Below, piece by piece: positions 31,479 to 39,139 of a DNA stretch of 47,224 nt. The position numbers and the translations under genes are program-made. The notes beneath the pieces were generated by a model. It saw nothing but the letters and a program-made list of their open reading frames with translations, had not been told where the DNA came from and ran no database searches. Within the stretch, counting starts at the first letter, position 1. Each line of letters begins with the position of its first letter. The DNA comes from a virus, in IMG/VR virus record IMGVR_UViG_3300030329_005016, positions 1-47,224 of that record. One strand, written 5' to 3'.

Positions 31479-32451
31479 GGCTGTGCTCCCAGGCCACGAG
31501 CTCGTCGGCCGAGATGCCAACCTGCTCGGCCATGCTGAGAACCTCGGACTCGGCTCGGAAGCGGCGTTGTCCGCTCAGGAACTGAAGGTGTTTCTCGCGG
31601 CGCTTGGCGGTCACCACGCCCGCCGGTGGTGGCGCATTCGAGGCCCATCGACCCGCCTTGTCGCACCACCGAAGCCATGGTCGCACGGCGGCTCGCTTGT
31701 CCTCCTCGAGGCTTTGCAGGTAGCGCGAGAACGCCTCGAAGTCAGCGACGAGCGCCTCGGGCCCGAGCTCGTCGAAGATCGCCTGACGCTTCACGTCGTC
31801 GACGGCGCGCTTGTGCTCGGCGAATGGGATCCCAGCTCGGGCGCAGGCCATCTCGAGCAATCGCCAAATGCCATGGCCGCTCGTCGGCGAGAAAGGCTCA
31901 TTCTGAGACGGAGGAGCAGGCTCGCGCGCACGCGCGTCTCCTTCTCCTTCTTTCTCTTTATCTCCTTCTCCTTCTTGTAAATTTCGGTCTAATGATTTCG
32001 GGGGTTTACGCGCGAGTACTTTACCTGTTCTTTGCGCGTAGTCGTCTCGTTCTTTGCTTGTAGTCGACGCCAAGTTGTCGCCAAGTCGCTCTGAAGTTGT
32101 CCTCACCCTGCTCTTTTCTCGACGCGAGCTTTGCGTGCTTTCACTGCCTTGGAACGAAGCGAATCCGGGTGCAGTGAGCATCCAAAAGCCGTCGTCACCC
32201 TGTTCGGCAACAAGGCAGCCGTGGGCGAGCAGGGCGTCCAGCTGCTTCTTCAGCGCCTGTCGTTCGGTTCGCTCGTAGCCGTGCGCCATTGCAAACGCGA
32301 GGTGCAGCTTGGGCTTCTTGGGGAGCGGCATGCGTCCGTCTTCATCGAAGAGCGCAAGCATCCCGCGGAACAGCATGCGAGCCGGTGCTGGCACGCGAGC
32401 CTCAAATGCGCTCCCGTTTCGTGGGCGCCAAACCTTGACCCATGGCCTCAT
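31456..32451 (-). CDS. Replication initiator / helicase loader
   Basis: 331 residues. The N-terminus looks like a winged helix (residues 20-100: FRGMLALFDEDGRM, GYERTERQALKKQLDALLAHGCL). A charged linker (about 150-185, Lys/Glu/Gly) is encoded by purine-rich repeats. The C-terminal domain (about 190-330) resembles DnaD/helicase loader helices. Gene order primase, this, helicase matches lambda O/P-type replication modules. The linker DNA holds a candidate origin. Confidence 0.75.
   Translation of the reverse strand: MRPWVKVWRPRNGSAFEARVPAPARMLFRGMLALFDEDGRMPLPKKPKLHLAFAMAHGYERTERQALKKQLDALLAHGCLVAEQGDDGFWMLTAPGFASFQGSESTQSSRREKSRVRTTSERLGDNLASTTSKERDDYAQRTGKVLARKPPKSLDRNLQEGEGDKEKEGEGDARAREPAPPSQNEPFSPTSGHGIWRLLEMACARAGIPFAEHKRAVDDVKRQAIFDELGPEALVADFEAFSRYLQSLEEDKRAAVRPWLRWCDKAGRWASNAPPPAGVVTAKRREKHLQFLSGQRRFRAESEVLSMAEQVGISADELVAWEHSHGVANVA
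31937..32021. other. Candidate replication origin inside the initiator gene
   Basis: Two perfect 16-bp repeats TCTCCTTCTCCTTCTT lie at 31937-31952 and 31961-31976 (24-base pitch), followed by the least GC-rich stretch of the region (about 31975-32030), with GTAAA...TTTAC facing each other over about 33 bases. Iteron-like repeats beside an AT-rich patch within the initiator gene are the lambda ori layout. Function not tested. Confidence 0.5.
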
Positions 32452-33419
32452 GCTGCCTCCTCGCGGGTCAGGTCCCGCTCCACCGTGATGTCTTCACGCC
32501 GCTCGAGTGAGCGAAGGATCTTGCTCGCGTAGACGTGCCCCGCTGGGTCGTCATCGGTCGCCACGACCACGTGCGTATGCTCGGGCAACGTGTCGGCGAG
32601 CTCGTCTGTCCAGCTGCCGGAGCGGATGCCGATGCATGCTTCGCGCTGCGACTCAAGAAGCCAGTCGCGCTCACCCTCACGAACCACGATGATGCCGCCC
32701 GGCATCTGGTCCCGGATGATGTCACGGGCCGCTGCGTTGGCCATCACGAGCCCGCGGCCGGACACACCTGTCGGCGAGCCGCTCTTTGGAATCCCACGAA
32801 CCGCGCTCGCCGAACGAGCCACGTAGCTCACGGGTCGCATCTGCGGGTCGCGCAACGGGATGATCAGCTCGTAGCAGCCATCGCCCCATTGACGGCCCAC
32901 CGTGCGCGACCATCGGAACCTCGACGGCGCCGATAGTCCGCGAAGCTCGTCAGCAACCGAGGCGGGGTCCACACCCCACGACTCGACGGCAGAGGCAGGC
33001 CAGCCCGTGGCGCGAACGCCAGCACGCCAAAGCGCGAACACCTCGGCGCGTGGCGGACGGGGTGCCTCCTCCTCTTCAATGCGGCGAACGAATGTCTCAC
33101 GAACGTTGTCATGCTCGCGAACTCCAACGAGCGCGGCGAGCTCTCGAATGATCTCACGCGCCCTCTCCGGCTTCACGGGGATTGCATCCGCGCCGCCCTC
33201 GCAGGCTGCGATAAACTCGATGGGCCCGCCCCCTACCTGGCATTGGCTGTGGCAGTACCAGGCCAGCGTGCGATCGCTGACAGACAGGTTGTCCCCACGC
33301 CCGCCATGGATGGGGCAGGCGCCCCGCCACTCGCGACCGTGCTTGCGGATTTTAGCTCGCGACGTGAACACGTCCTCGACGGTCAGACGCGGAAGCACCT
33401 GGTCTCGAAAGAAGCCCAT
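32448..33419 (-). CDS. DNA primase (zinc-finger and TOPRIM)
   Basis: 323 residues from the ATG at 33417-33419 (TAATG overlap). A CHC2-type zinc finger: Cys35-Pro-Ile-His38 and Cys56-His-Ser-Gln-Cys60. TOPRIM: GGIIVVREGERDWL (Glu) and VVVATDDDPAG (Asp cluster), at about 245-295. It makes primers for phage DNA replication. The size is short for a primase-helicase and agrees with a separate DnaB. ATGA overlap with the initiator gene. Confidence 0.9.
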   Translation of the reverse strand: MGFFRDQVLPRLTVEDVFTSRAKIRKHGREWRGACPIHGGRGDNLSVSDRTLAWYCHSQCQVGGGPIEFIAACEGGADAIPVKPERAREIIRELAALVGVREHDNVRETFVRRIEEEEAPRPPRAEVFALWRAGVRATGWPASAVESWGVDPASVADELRGLSAPSRFRWSRTVGRQWGDGCYELIIPLRDPQMRPVSYVARSASAVRGIPKSGSPTGVSGRGLVMANAAARDIIRDQMPGGIIVVREGERDWLLESQREACIGIRSGSWTDELADTLPEHTHVVVATDDDPAGHVYASKILRSLERREDITVERDLTREEAA

Positions 33420-33610
33420 TACAGCGTCTCCTCCCGCCACCGCGAGAACAGCTGCGCGAGCCGCAGGTACTCTCGCGAGACCTCCTCAGCGCGCGCATGC
33501 TGGCCAGCGTTGCGCAGGTCGTGAGCCACACGCGCAATCGCCTCGAGGGCGTCACGCTGGCGAGAGAGCAGGCGCTTGCGCCGCTCGGCGCTGAGGTCGA
33601 TGACGCTCAA
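33419..33610 (-). CDS. Small helical protein with TTG start
   Basis: 63 residues. A TTG at 33608-33610 overlaps the upstream TGA (TTGA). The product is a basic helical hairpin (RRKRLLSRQRDALEAIARVAHDL, with LAQLFSRWREE at the end). Downstream it overlaps the primase start. Not recognised. Confidence 0.6.
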   Translation of the reverse strand: MSVIDLSAERRKRLLSRQRDALEAIARVAHDLRNAGQHARAEEVSREYLRLAQLFSRWREETL

Positions 33611-34095
33611 TGGACTCGCCCCGCATCGATGGCGACCGTCGCGCCGTTCATCACGCGCTGCGCCATGTCGCGCACGTCCCGCGCCTCGTTGCGAATCAGG
33701 TGCAGCTCGTTCGACGCGATCTGACCCGTGCGCAGCGCCTCCGCCATGACGCACATCAGTTCGCCAGACTCACGCGCCATCACCGCCAGCGCTTCGTGCC
33801 AGCAGCTCGCTCCGTCGGTGCCGATGCTCCCGCCGATGACGAGACCCAAGCGCTCGGCGTCGCGCTTCGCGTACCAGGCTTGCATCGCCTCCGGCATGCA
33901 CGCGATGTCCGCGGCATTCGGGAGCTCGGCGCATTCTGGATCCGTCCAGCGCTGTACCTTCGACGCCGCACGCCCAAGGGCCCGCGCCACGTCCTGCTGC
34001 GTGGTCTCGGTCTCGTAGAGCGCGCGTGCAAAGGCGCGGCTCTCATCACGCACGGCCTTGGCCCTGCGCATCTTTGCAGTGTCTCGCGGGCTCAT
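33607..34095 (-). CDS. HTH regulator, CII-like position
   Basis: 162 residues; the ATG at 34093-34095 has GGGAGG seven bases upstream. TTQQDVARALGRAASKVQRW near residues 29-48 is a helix-turn-helix. The rest is helical. It is the first replication-side gene after the Cro-like gene, so it is placed like lambda cII. Its target is unknown. Confidence 0.7.
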   Translation of the reverse strand: MSPRDTAKMRRAKAVRDESRAFARALYETETTQQDVARALGRAASKVQRWTDPECAELPNAADIACMPEAMQAWYAKRDAERLGLVIGGSIGTDGASCWHEALAVMARESGELMCVMAEALRTGQIASNELHLIRNEARDVRDMAQRVMNGATVAIDAGRVH

Positions 34096-34139
34096 CGGCG
34101 CACCTCCCGAACTGGACCGCCAGCCCGCACAGTGAGAGC

Positions 34140-34547
34140 ATGGAGGTGATGAAACGAACGATCCTGATGGTCGCGCTGCTGGTCGGCGCTTGTGGGGATG
34201 ACGCTGCGTGGAGCGTCTTCGACTACTCGTGGGAGCAGACCGTTGTCGCTGGAGACATGCCCTGCGGGCCGCTCGGTGAGCCGCTCTGGGATGGGCCACC
34301 ACCCACGCCGGATTGGGCGACGCAACCAACCGAGGAGTGGCGCGTCATCAGCAGCACACCCGGCGAAGAGTTCACCGTTGAGCGCACACTCCTGCCGGGC
34401 GGTGACACGTACACCGTCTCGTGGACCCGCTACGTACCGCCGTCGGGCTTCGAGCCCGAAGAGATGCGCAGCATCCGTCTCGACGGTCGCATCACTGGCG
34501 ACTCGTGCGACGCAGGCATGCAGTGGCAAGGGACGCTGATCGAATGA
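34140..34547 (+). CDS. Lipoprotein on the opposite strand (moron)
   Basis: 135 residues from the ATG at 34140; a second ATG lies at 34149. MKRTILMVALLVGACGDD is a lipoprotein signal with lipobox LVGAC. The mature part has paired Cys and Trp/Pro-rich strands. It is divergent from the CII-like gene (44-base gap) and converges with the Cro-like gene (2-base gap), so it sits backwards within the leftward early operon. As with 9660-9986, an envelope function in the lysogen, such as exclusion of other phages, is an inference. Confidence 0.8.
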   Translation: MEVMKRTILMVALLVGACGDDAAWSVFDYSWEQTVVAGDMPCGPLGEPLWDGPPPTPDWATQPTEEWRVISSTPGEEFTVERTLLPGGDTYTVSWTRYVPPSGFEPEEMRSIRLDGRITGDSCDAGMQWQGTLIE

Positions 34548-34549
34548 CA

Positions 34550-34798
34550 TCACGCCGCCTCGCCATCGCGCTGCGCAGCAGAAATGCTGCGTTCAAGCTC
34601 GACAGGGTCCATGCCTAGGCCCTCGGCGAGACGGCGAACCATCGCGCGCCCTGGCTCAACGCGGCCGTTCTCGTACTTCCAGAGGGCGCCCAGGGTGATG
34701 CCTGCGCCTCGGGCAAGCTGCGACTTGTTCAGCCCGCGCTCTTTCCGAAGGTCGCGAATCACATCGCCGCTCGGCAACTTGTCTTCGTCTGTCCTCAT
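34550..34798 (-). CDS. Cro-like HTH regulator
   Basis: 82 residues. HTH_3 domain at about 12-66: VIRDLRKERGLNKSQLARGAGI, GALWKYENG and RRLAEGLGMDPVELE. It shares several words with the divergent repressor at 34868-35296 (GAxWKYE), so the two may read related operators. Small size and position make a Cro-type role likely. Confidence 0.8.
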   Translation of the reverse strand: MRTDEDKLPSGDVIRDLRKERGLNKSQLARGAGITLGALWKYENGRVEPGRAMVRRLAEGLGMDPVELERSISAAQRDGEAA

Positions 34799-34867
34799 GC
34801 ATACGCACAGTTGAGGATGGCGCAGGCAATGTCAAGCGTACTCACACAAGATTATTGCGGCGTGGGG
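34799..34867. promoter_or_regulatory. Divergent switch region between Cro-like and repressor genes
   Basis: GCATACGCAC (34799-34808) and GCGTACTC (34836-34843) are both repeated in the second regulatory gap at 36229-36274. On the minus strand a perfect TTGACA is at 34835-34830, and AACTGT is 17 bases downstream. On the plus strand GATTAT (34850-34855) precedes the repressor. Both promoters would be overlapped by the shared words, candidate operators. Confidence 0.5.
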
Positions 34868-35296
34868 ATGGCCCGAACCACTTTTCGTGAGGTGAAGACC
34901 ACCGGAGAGAGGATTCGCGAAGCACGCGCGAGCATCAAAATGAGCCAAGCGGAGCTGGCTCGTCAGCTCGGCATCTCGCCCGGCGCGATGTGGAAGTACG
35001 AGAAGGACAAGGTCCAGATGGGTCCGGAGCGCCTCGCCGACACCGCCAAGGTTCTTCGCGTGTCGATGGAGTGGCTGCTCACTGGTGATGAGCCGGATGC
35101 CCCGCCAGACAAAGGTGCGAAGATCTCCCCGCCCGCCTACCACGAGTTCGTTGAGAAGTTCGGCGAGTTCTTCGACGAGGATGTAGTGAAGCTGCTCGAG
35201 GGTCCCGCTCATAACCGCATGGGGCCATTCGGTGAGCCGACAGCGAAGGAATACTACGAGTTGGCCAGGCTCTGGCAGCAGCGGAAGGACCGATGA
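34868..35296 (+). CDS. CI-like repressor (ImmR type)
   Basis: 142 residues from the ATG at 34868 (GTGGGG upstream). HTH_3 at about 12-66 (GERIREARASIKMSQAELAR, then GISPGAMWKYEK). No S24 autoprotease part; the C-terminal 60 residues are helical. Repressors of this build are removed by a separate ImmA-like protease, and one is encoded nearby. Likely keeps lysogeny by blocking the early promoters. Confidence 0.8.
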   Translation: MARTTFREVKTTGERIREARASIKMSQAELARQLGISPGAMWKYEKDKVQMGPERLADTAKVLRVSMEWLLTGDEPDAPPDKGAKISPPAYHEFVEKFGEFFDEDVVKLLEGPAHNRMGPFGEPTAKEYYELARLWQQRKDR

Positions 35297-35538
35297 GCGA
35301 GCAGGCTGAGCGGCGCTCTGGCGGTGGGTTTGCCCCCAACGGGTGCAGCGGCTTTGTCTCGCTCGTCACGCTCGCCATAGTCCTGTGGGCAATCCATAGC
35401 TGGTACACCGGTGCTCTCGCCGACGAGCATCAGCGTGGTTGGGACGATATGAAAAACGAGGTCCGCTTCTCGTGCCAGCGCCGGGACCCAGAGCGCCGAA
35501 ACCCTGTGTGCCGCGACATGCTAGGGCACTATTGGTGA
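35293..35538 (+). CDS. Small membrane protein coupled to the repressor
   Basis: 81 residues; the ATG at 35293 overlaps the repressor stop (ATGA). One hydrophobic segment at about 20-38 (FVSLVTLAIVLWAIHSWYTGAL) followed by a hydrophilic tail with two Cys. Co-expressed with the repressor, so present in the lysogen; superinfection exclusion is a reasonable guess. Its 3' end overlaps the end of the immA gene by 18 bases. Confidence 0.7.
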   Translation: MSEQAERRSGGGFAPNGCSGFVSLVTLAIVLWAIHSWYTGALADEHQRGWDDMKNEVRFSCQRRDPERRNPVCRDMLGHYW

Positions 35539-36228
35539 ACTCTGCGCCTCCCAGCCCTCCGCCGGAGTGACCACCCAAACGCCATGAGGCGCCCACCACG
35601 CCCGCGCCTCGCCTTCGGTCAGGTGGTAGACGTCTCGCGCGCAGTCCTGCGCTAGCGCACGCTCCCAGGCTGGCACACGACGCCGCGAGAAGCCTCGCCC
35701 CTGAAGCCACGGTGAGCGCCAGCGTCTCGCAAGCTGCGTCCCCTGCCATGAACTGACTACGGCGGCGCGCACCTCTGTCGTCCGGCGTGTGGCCACCTCG
35801 AGGCTCACGCCGTAGCGCTCGGCGAGCTCGACCATGTGCCATCCAGTGCGCCCAAGGTCGCGCTTCCACGCGCCATCCGGCATCAGGATGCCCGAGGCGA
35901 TCCCGTTCGCGATGCGCTCCGAGTGCGAGTTGAGGCCCGCGTGCGCTGCGATGATGTGCCCGAGCTCGTGGGCTGCGTCCCACCGCTGGCCCGCTTCGCT
36001 CTTCCGCTCGTCGATGCACACCAGGCCGCCCCTGTTCATCGATAGCCCGCGGTAGCGGCACCAATGGACGCCCCAGGCATCCAGCAGTTCAAACGGGCAC
36101 ACGGGGCCGCCGCCAGCGTGCACGGAGTCGAGGGCAAACCGGGCTGCGCCGGCGATATCGAGGAGCGTTTCGTCCATGGCGCCCATCGATCCACAGGGCT
36201 GTGACAGACAAAAAGCAACTTTCTTCAT
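35521..36228 (-). CDS. immA: ImmA/IrrE-type metalloprotease
   Basis: 235 residues; start at 36226-36228 with AAGGAG five bases upstream. WDAAHELGHIIAAHAG holds HExxH (His87, Glu88, His91), and SERIANGIASGILMPD gives the third ligand Glu104, the ImmA/IrrE signature. In ICEBs1 and phage phi105 ImmA cleaves the ImmR repressor to start induction. Here it is convergent with the repressor operon and divergent from the rightward operon. The C-terminal 90 residues are Trp/Arg-rich and may sense or bind DNA. Confidence 0.88.
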   Translation of the reverse strand: MKKVAFCLSQPCGSMGAMDETLLDIAGAARFALDSVHAGGGPVCPFELLDAWGVHWCRYRGLSMNRGGLVCIDERKSEAGQRWDAAHELGHIIAAHAGLNSHSERIANGIASGILMPDGAWKRDLGRTGWHMVELAERYGVSLEVATRRTTEVRAAVVSSWQGTQLARRWRSPWLQGRGFSRRRVPAWERALAQDCARDVYHLTEGEARAWWAPHGVWVVTPAEGWEAQSSPIVP

Positions 36229-36274
36229 GCGTACTCCTTGACGCATACGCACTCAGGAGTATCTTGCGTGCCTG
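36229..36274 (+). promoter_or_regulatory. Rightward early promoter with candidate operator
   Basis: TTGACG (36238-36243), 16-base spacer, TATCTT (36260-36265), then ATG at 36275, so the transcript would be nearly leaderless. GCGTACTC (36229-36236) and GCATACGCAC (36243-36252) lie beside and inside the promoter, and TACTCCT/AGGAGTA form an inverted repeat across it. The same two words occur at 34799-34843, which suggests control by one repressor. Confidence 0.6.
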
Positions 36275-36556
36275 ATGACGACGCGGAACAACGAACACAC
36301 CGACTACGACGGCCACACCTACGCAGAGCGAGCCGACGAATGGCCCGTCTGCGAGTGCTGCGGTCGTGCGTTCGCAGAAGTGTTCCTGCCCCGCCGCCTC
36401 GGCGCTGGGCTGGTGCGCTTCCCCGAGCCTCGACTGGAGTCGGCGTGGGGCGCGGCGGTGGCTGGTGAGCCGCACTTCGGCGCGTGCGAGGCGTGCGCGG
36501 TTGTCGTGGTGATGGAGCTCGGCGACGAGCGGGAAGAGGAAGAGGTGGCAGCGTGA
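36275..36556 (+). CDS. Zinc-finger-like hypothetical protein, first gene of rightward operon
   Basis: 93 residues. CECC at about 26-29 and CEAC near 70 form two Cys pairs. The C-terminus is acidic (ELGDEREEEE). Its ATG lies about 9 bases after the -10, so translation may be leaderless. Function unknown; being first in the operon, an early regulator or anti-host protein is possible. Confidence 0.7.
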   Translation: MTTRNNEHTDYDGHTYAERADEWPVCECCGRAFAEVFLPRRLGAGLVRFPEPRLESAWGAAVAGEPHFGACEACAVVVVMELGDEREEEEVAA

Positions 36557-36756
36557 GCGACTGGCAACCAAAGAAGGGGGCGCATCGGCGCTTCACATGC
36601 ACGGACTGCGGTCTGGTGGTGGATGAGATTTGGCACGGCTCGGGAGCCGGCGAGTTCATCACGAAGACCAGCAACGACGACTATGGTGTGCCTGACTGCC
36701 CAAAGGCAAGTGGGCGCCCGTACAACCACGCCTTCGAGAAGGAGGTGCTGTCGTGA
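36553..36756 (+). CDS. Small zinc-motif protein
   Basis: 67 residues from a GTG at 36553-36555 (GTGA overlap). CTDC at about 16-19 and a later Cys. Followed by another GTGA junction. Not recognised. Confidence 0.65.
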   Translation: MSDWQPKKGAHRRFTCTDCGLVVDEIWHGSGAGEFITKTSNDDYGVPDCPKASGRPYNHAFEKEVLS

Positions 36757-36995
36757 GCACGCCTCGACTCCCCAACATCAAATACCGCCACAGCGCTGAG
36801 CAGCTCGGCATGCAGGTGGCGAAGCGCCTAGGCTGGAGCCTGAGCGTCACGCCAGACCGCAACGGCGGGTTCAACTACCTGTGGACCGACGCAGAAGGCA
36901 AGCGCCGCATCAGCGGATGGAGCCACGGCAAGCGTCGTGACGGCATCGAAAGCGCGCTTGAGCACATCCGCGAGATGGCGCAGGGGGCGGCGTGA
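36753..36995 (+). CDS. Small hypothetical protein
   Basis: 80 residues, GTG start at 36753-36755. Contains NGGFNYLWTDAEGKRRISGW and a C-terminal helix, a compact alpha/beta protein. Not recognised. Confidence 0.65.
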   Translation: MSTPRLPNIKYRHSAEQLGMQVAKRLGWSLSVTPDRNGGFNYLWTDAEGKRRISGWSHGKRRDGIESALEHIREMAQGAA

Positions 36996-37171
36996 GCGAC
37001 GAGAGGCGATGCAGCTGCGGCAAGCGCGCGACGTTCCGGTATCTCAGCAGCGCAACGGGCTGGCACCCCGCGTGTGACGAGTGCTGGGTGGCCACCCTAG
37101 GCGTTGCACGTGAGCTGGGCATCCCGTGCCCGTGGGAGCGTCTGATGAACGCAGGCAAGGGGGCGGCATGA
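36992..37171 (+). CDS. Zinc-finger minigene, copy A
   Basis: 59 residues from a GTG at 36992-36994. CSCGKRATFRY, then GWHPACDECW: a Cys-x-Cys-Gly-Lys-x-Ala-Thr start and a CxxC end, as in treble-clef fingers. The next gene has the same layout, which suggests tandem duplication. Confidence 0.65.
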   Translation: MSDERRCSCGKRATFRYLSSATGWHPACDECWVATLGVARELGIPCPWERLMNAGKGAA

Positions 37172-37329
37172 AGGAGCACTGCGCATGCGGGAAGGCGGCC
37201 ACGCACCGCTGCTTCACGCGCAACGGCTGGCAGGTGCTCTGCCACCTCTGCCTCGGCGACACGCTGCGGGCGGAGCGAAAGACGGGGCTGCTGTGCCCCA
37301 CGGAACCCATTGAGAGGAGGGCAGCGTGA
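37168..37329 (+). CDS. Zinc-finger minigene, copy B
   Basis: 53 residues from the ATG at 37168. CACGKAATHRC, then GWQVLCHLCL, parallel to copy A (36992-37171). The pair probably arose by duplication and has diverged. Function unknown. Confidence 0.65.
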   Translation: MKEHCACGKAATHRCFTRNGWQVLCHLCLGDTLRAERKTGLLCPTEPIERRAA

Positions 37330-37526
37330 AGGATTGGAGCAAGAGCGCGGATCGTGTGGAGGCCATCGCAGACCTGCTTGGACTCTGCGTTGAGGAGATG
37401 CGCAGAGATGGGCTCGCTGGTGGTTTGGGCGAAATGCTCATCCGGTCGTTCGAGTCGAACCGCAAGGACCTTGAGCAAAATGTGGCTTACCTGCGCGCAC
37501 GACAGAAACGAAAGGGGGCGAAATGA
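37326..37526 (+). CDS. Small helical protein
   Basis: 66 residues, GTG start in GTGA overlap. Helical throughout with a basic end ([10 protein letters not shown]). Not recognised. Confidence 0.65.
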   Translation: MKDWSKSADRVEAIADLLGLCVEEMRRDGLAGGLGEMLIRSFESNRKDLEQNVAYLRARQKRKGAK

Positions 37527-37693
37527 CGCTCGTATCGGAAGCGGTAGAGGCCGCAGGCATCATGGAGCTCACGATGCGCGAAGAGGAAGCGCTCGACCGG
37601 AGCGCGAACCGCGAGTCGGGCGGAGACCCGGTGCGCGCGGACGACGCGATCATTTTGGAGGCGCTCGTGAAGCGCGCAGAGGAGGCAGCATGA
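37523..37693 (+). CDS. Small acidic helical protein
   Basis: 56 residues; ATG at 37523 preceded by AAAGGGGGCGAA and overlapping the upstream stop. Acidic helices ([22 protein letters not shown]). It lies directly before bet; a nuclease inhibitor such as lambda Gam is much larger, so no role is proposed. Confidence 0.6.
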   Translation: MTLVSEAVEAAGIMELTMREEEALDRSANRESGGDPVRADDAIILEALVKRAEEAA

Positions 37694-38694
37694 GCGGGCT
37701 AGCAGCAGTGAAAGGTGGTGCGCTCGCGCAGCGCGACGACCTCGAAGAGAAACGCGAGCTTATCCGCAACACGGTGGCGGAGGGGTGCAACGACAGCGAG
37801 GTGGAGCTGTTTCTTGCTACGTGCAAGCGAACCGGGCTGGACCCGTTTGCGCGCCAAATCTACGCCATCAAACGCCGCGTGAAGCGGGATGGTCGATGGG
37901 TGGAGCGCATGACCATTCAGACGTCCATCGATGGCTATCGAGTTATCGCCGAGCGGACGGACTCTTACGAGGGTCAGGGAAAAACGGAGTGGTGCGGGCC
38001 GGATGGTCAGTGGCGCGACGTGTGGCTCGACAAGAAGCCTCCAGCAGCAGCACGAGTGTCGGTCTACCGAAAGGGTTTTCGAGAGCCGATGACGGCCATT
38101 GCTCGCTGGGAAAGCTACGCACAGAAAACGCGGGACGGCTACTCGGCGATGTGGTCGAAGATGCCAGACACGATGTTGGCAAAGTGCGCGGAGGCGCTAG
38201 CGCTGCGCAAGGCGTTCCCCAACGACCTCAGCGGCATCTACACGCGCGAGGAGATGGAGCAGGCCGAGAGCGACGGCGAGGAGCCAGCGCAACAGCTCAG
38301 CGTCGTGCAACGCGACGTGCGCGCCGACGACCCCGAAGCGTTCGACGCGGCACGCAAGGCTCAGGCTGAGGACATCGCTTATGCGAAGTCCTGGTGCGAG
38401 TCACACGCTGAAGAGGTTGATGCGATGGCTGCCGAAGGCAAGCGACTCAAGGCGCTCGGTAACAAAGCAGAGCAGGAAGAGCGCGACCGACTGCGTGACG
38501 ACGTTGAGGAGTGGTTGAGTAGGTACGCGCTCGACTTTCGACACCTCACCGGACAGGGCGGCGCACGAAAGCAGCTTTGGAACAAGCTCTTCCGCGCAGC
38601 CGAGGGAGCGGGTTTTGAAGCAGAGCTGAGGCCAATGGCAGCACGGGCTGCTGACGCGATCGAGAAACAGAACGAAGCAGGAGAAGAAGAGTAA
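37690..38694 (+). CDS. bet: Bet-family single-strand annealing protein
   Basis: 334 residues from the ATG at 37690. [38 protein letters not shown] and the [12 protein letters not shown] block match the lambda Bet (Red beta) family; [21 protein letters not shown] is the conserved helix near 190. Bet anneals complementary strands in phage recombination. The C-terminal 130 residues are helical and acidic and may bind SSB. The partner exonuclease was not found in the window. Confidence 0.9.
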   Translation: MSGLAAVKGGALAQRDDLEEKRELIRNTVAEGCNDSEVELFLATCKRTGLDPFARQIYAIKRRVKRDGRWVERMTIQTSIDGYRVIAERTDSYEGQGKTEWCGPDGQWRDVWLDKKPPAAARVSVYRKGFREPMTAIARWESYAQKTRDGYSAMWSKMPDTMLAKCAEALALRKAFPNDLSGIYTREEMEQAESDGEEPAQQLSVVQRDVRADDPEAFDAARKAQAEDIAYAKSWCESHAEEVDAMAAEGKRLKALGNKAEQEERDRLRDDVEEWLSRYALDFRHLTGQGGARKQLWNKLFRAAEGAGFEAELRPMAARAADAIEKQNEAGEEE

Positions 38695-39131
38695 TGGCAC
38701 GCGAAGGACTCAACAAAGTGACTCTCATCGGCAACCTGGGCGCGGACCCGGAGCTGAAGCACACGCAGGGCGGGCAAGCGGTACTCAAGATGCGCCTCGC
38801 AACAACGGAGACGTTCAAACAGCGCGACGGCCAGCGCGGCGAGAGCACGCAGTGGCACTCCGTCGTGCTCTGGGGCAACCGAGCCGAGGCGCTCGCGAAG
38901 TTTCTGGAGAAGGGCCGCACCATCTGCGTCGAGGGCTCCATCGAGTATCGGCAGTGGGAGGACAACGACGGCAACAAGCGCAACGCCACCGAGATCAAGG
39001 CGCGAAACGTCATCCTGCTGGGTGGCGGAGGCGGCGAGAAGCGCGGCGGGTTCGGTGGTGGCTCGAAGCCGAGCGGCGGGTTCAACGAGTACCCCGCAGA
39101 CGACTTCGGCGATGACGAGATTCCGTTCTAG
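38694..39131 (+). CDS. ssb: Single-stranded DNA-binding protein
   Basis: 145 residues; TAATG overlap with bet. OB fold signature: LNKVTLIGNLGADPELKHT, then STQWHSVVLWGNRAEALAKFL. A Gly-rich linker leads to the acidic tip DDFGDDEIPF that docks partner proteins. It protects single strands in replication and recombination and, next to bet, probably forms a recombination unit with it. Confidence 0.95.
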   Translation: MAREGLNKVTLIGNLGADPELKHTQGGQAVLKMRLATTETFKQRDGQRGESTQWHSVVLWGNRAEALAKFLEKGRTICVEGSIEYRQWEDNDGNKRNATEIKARNVILLGGGGGEKRGGFGGGSKPSGGFNEYPADDFGDDEIPF

Positions 39132-39139
39132 GAGACGCC

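Noticed and set aside
31930-31980. Tandem-repeat or CRISPR-like array
   Set aside because: Only two 16-bp copies of a low-complexity polypyrimidine run, within a coding frame; no spacer structure. Considered as an origin element instead.
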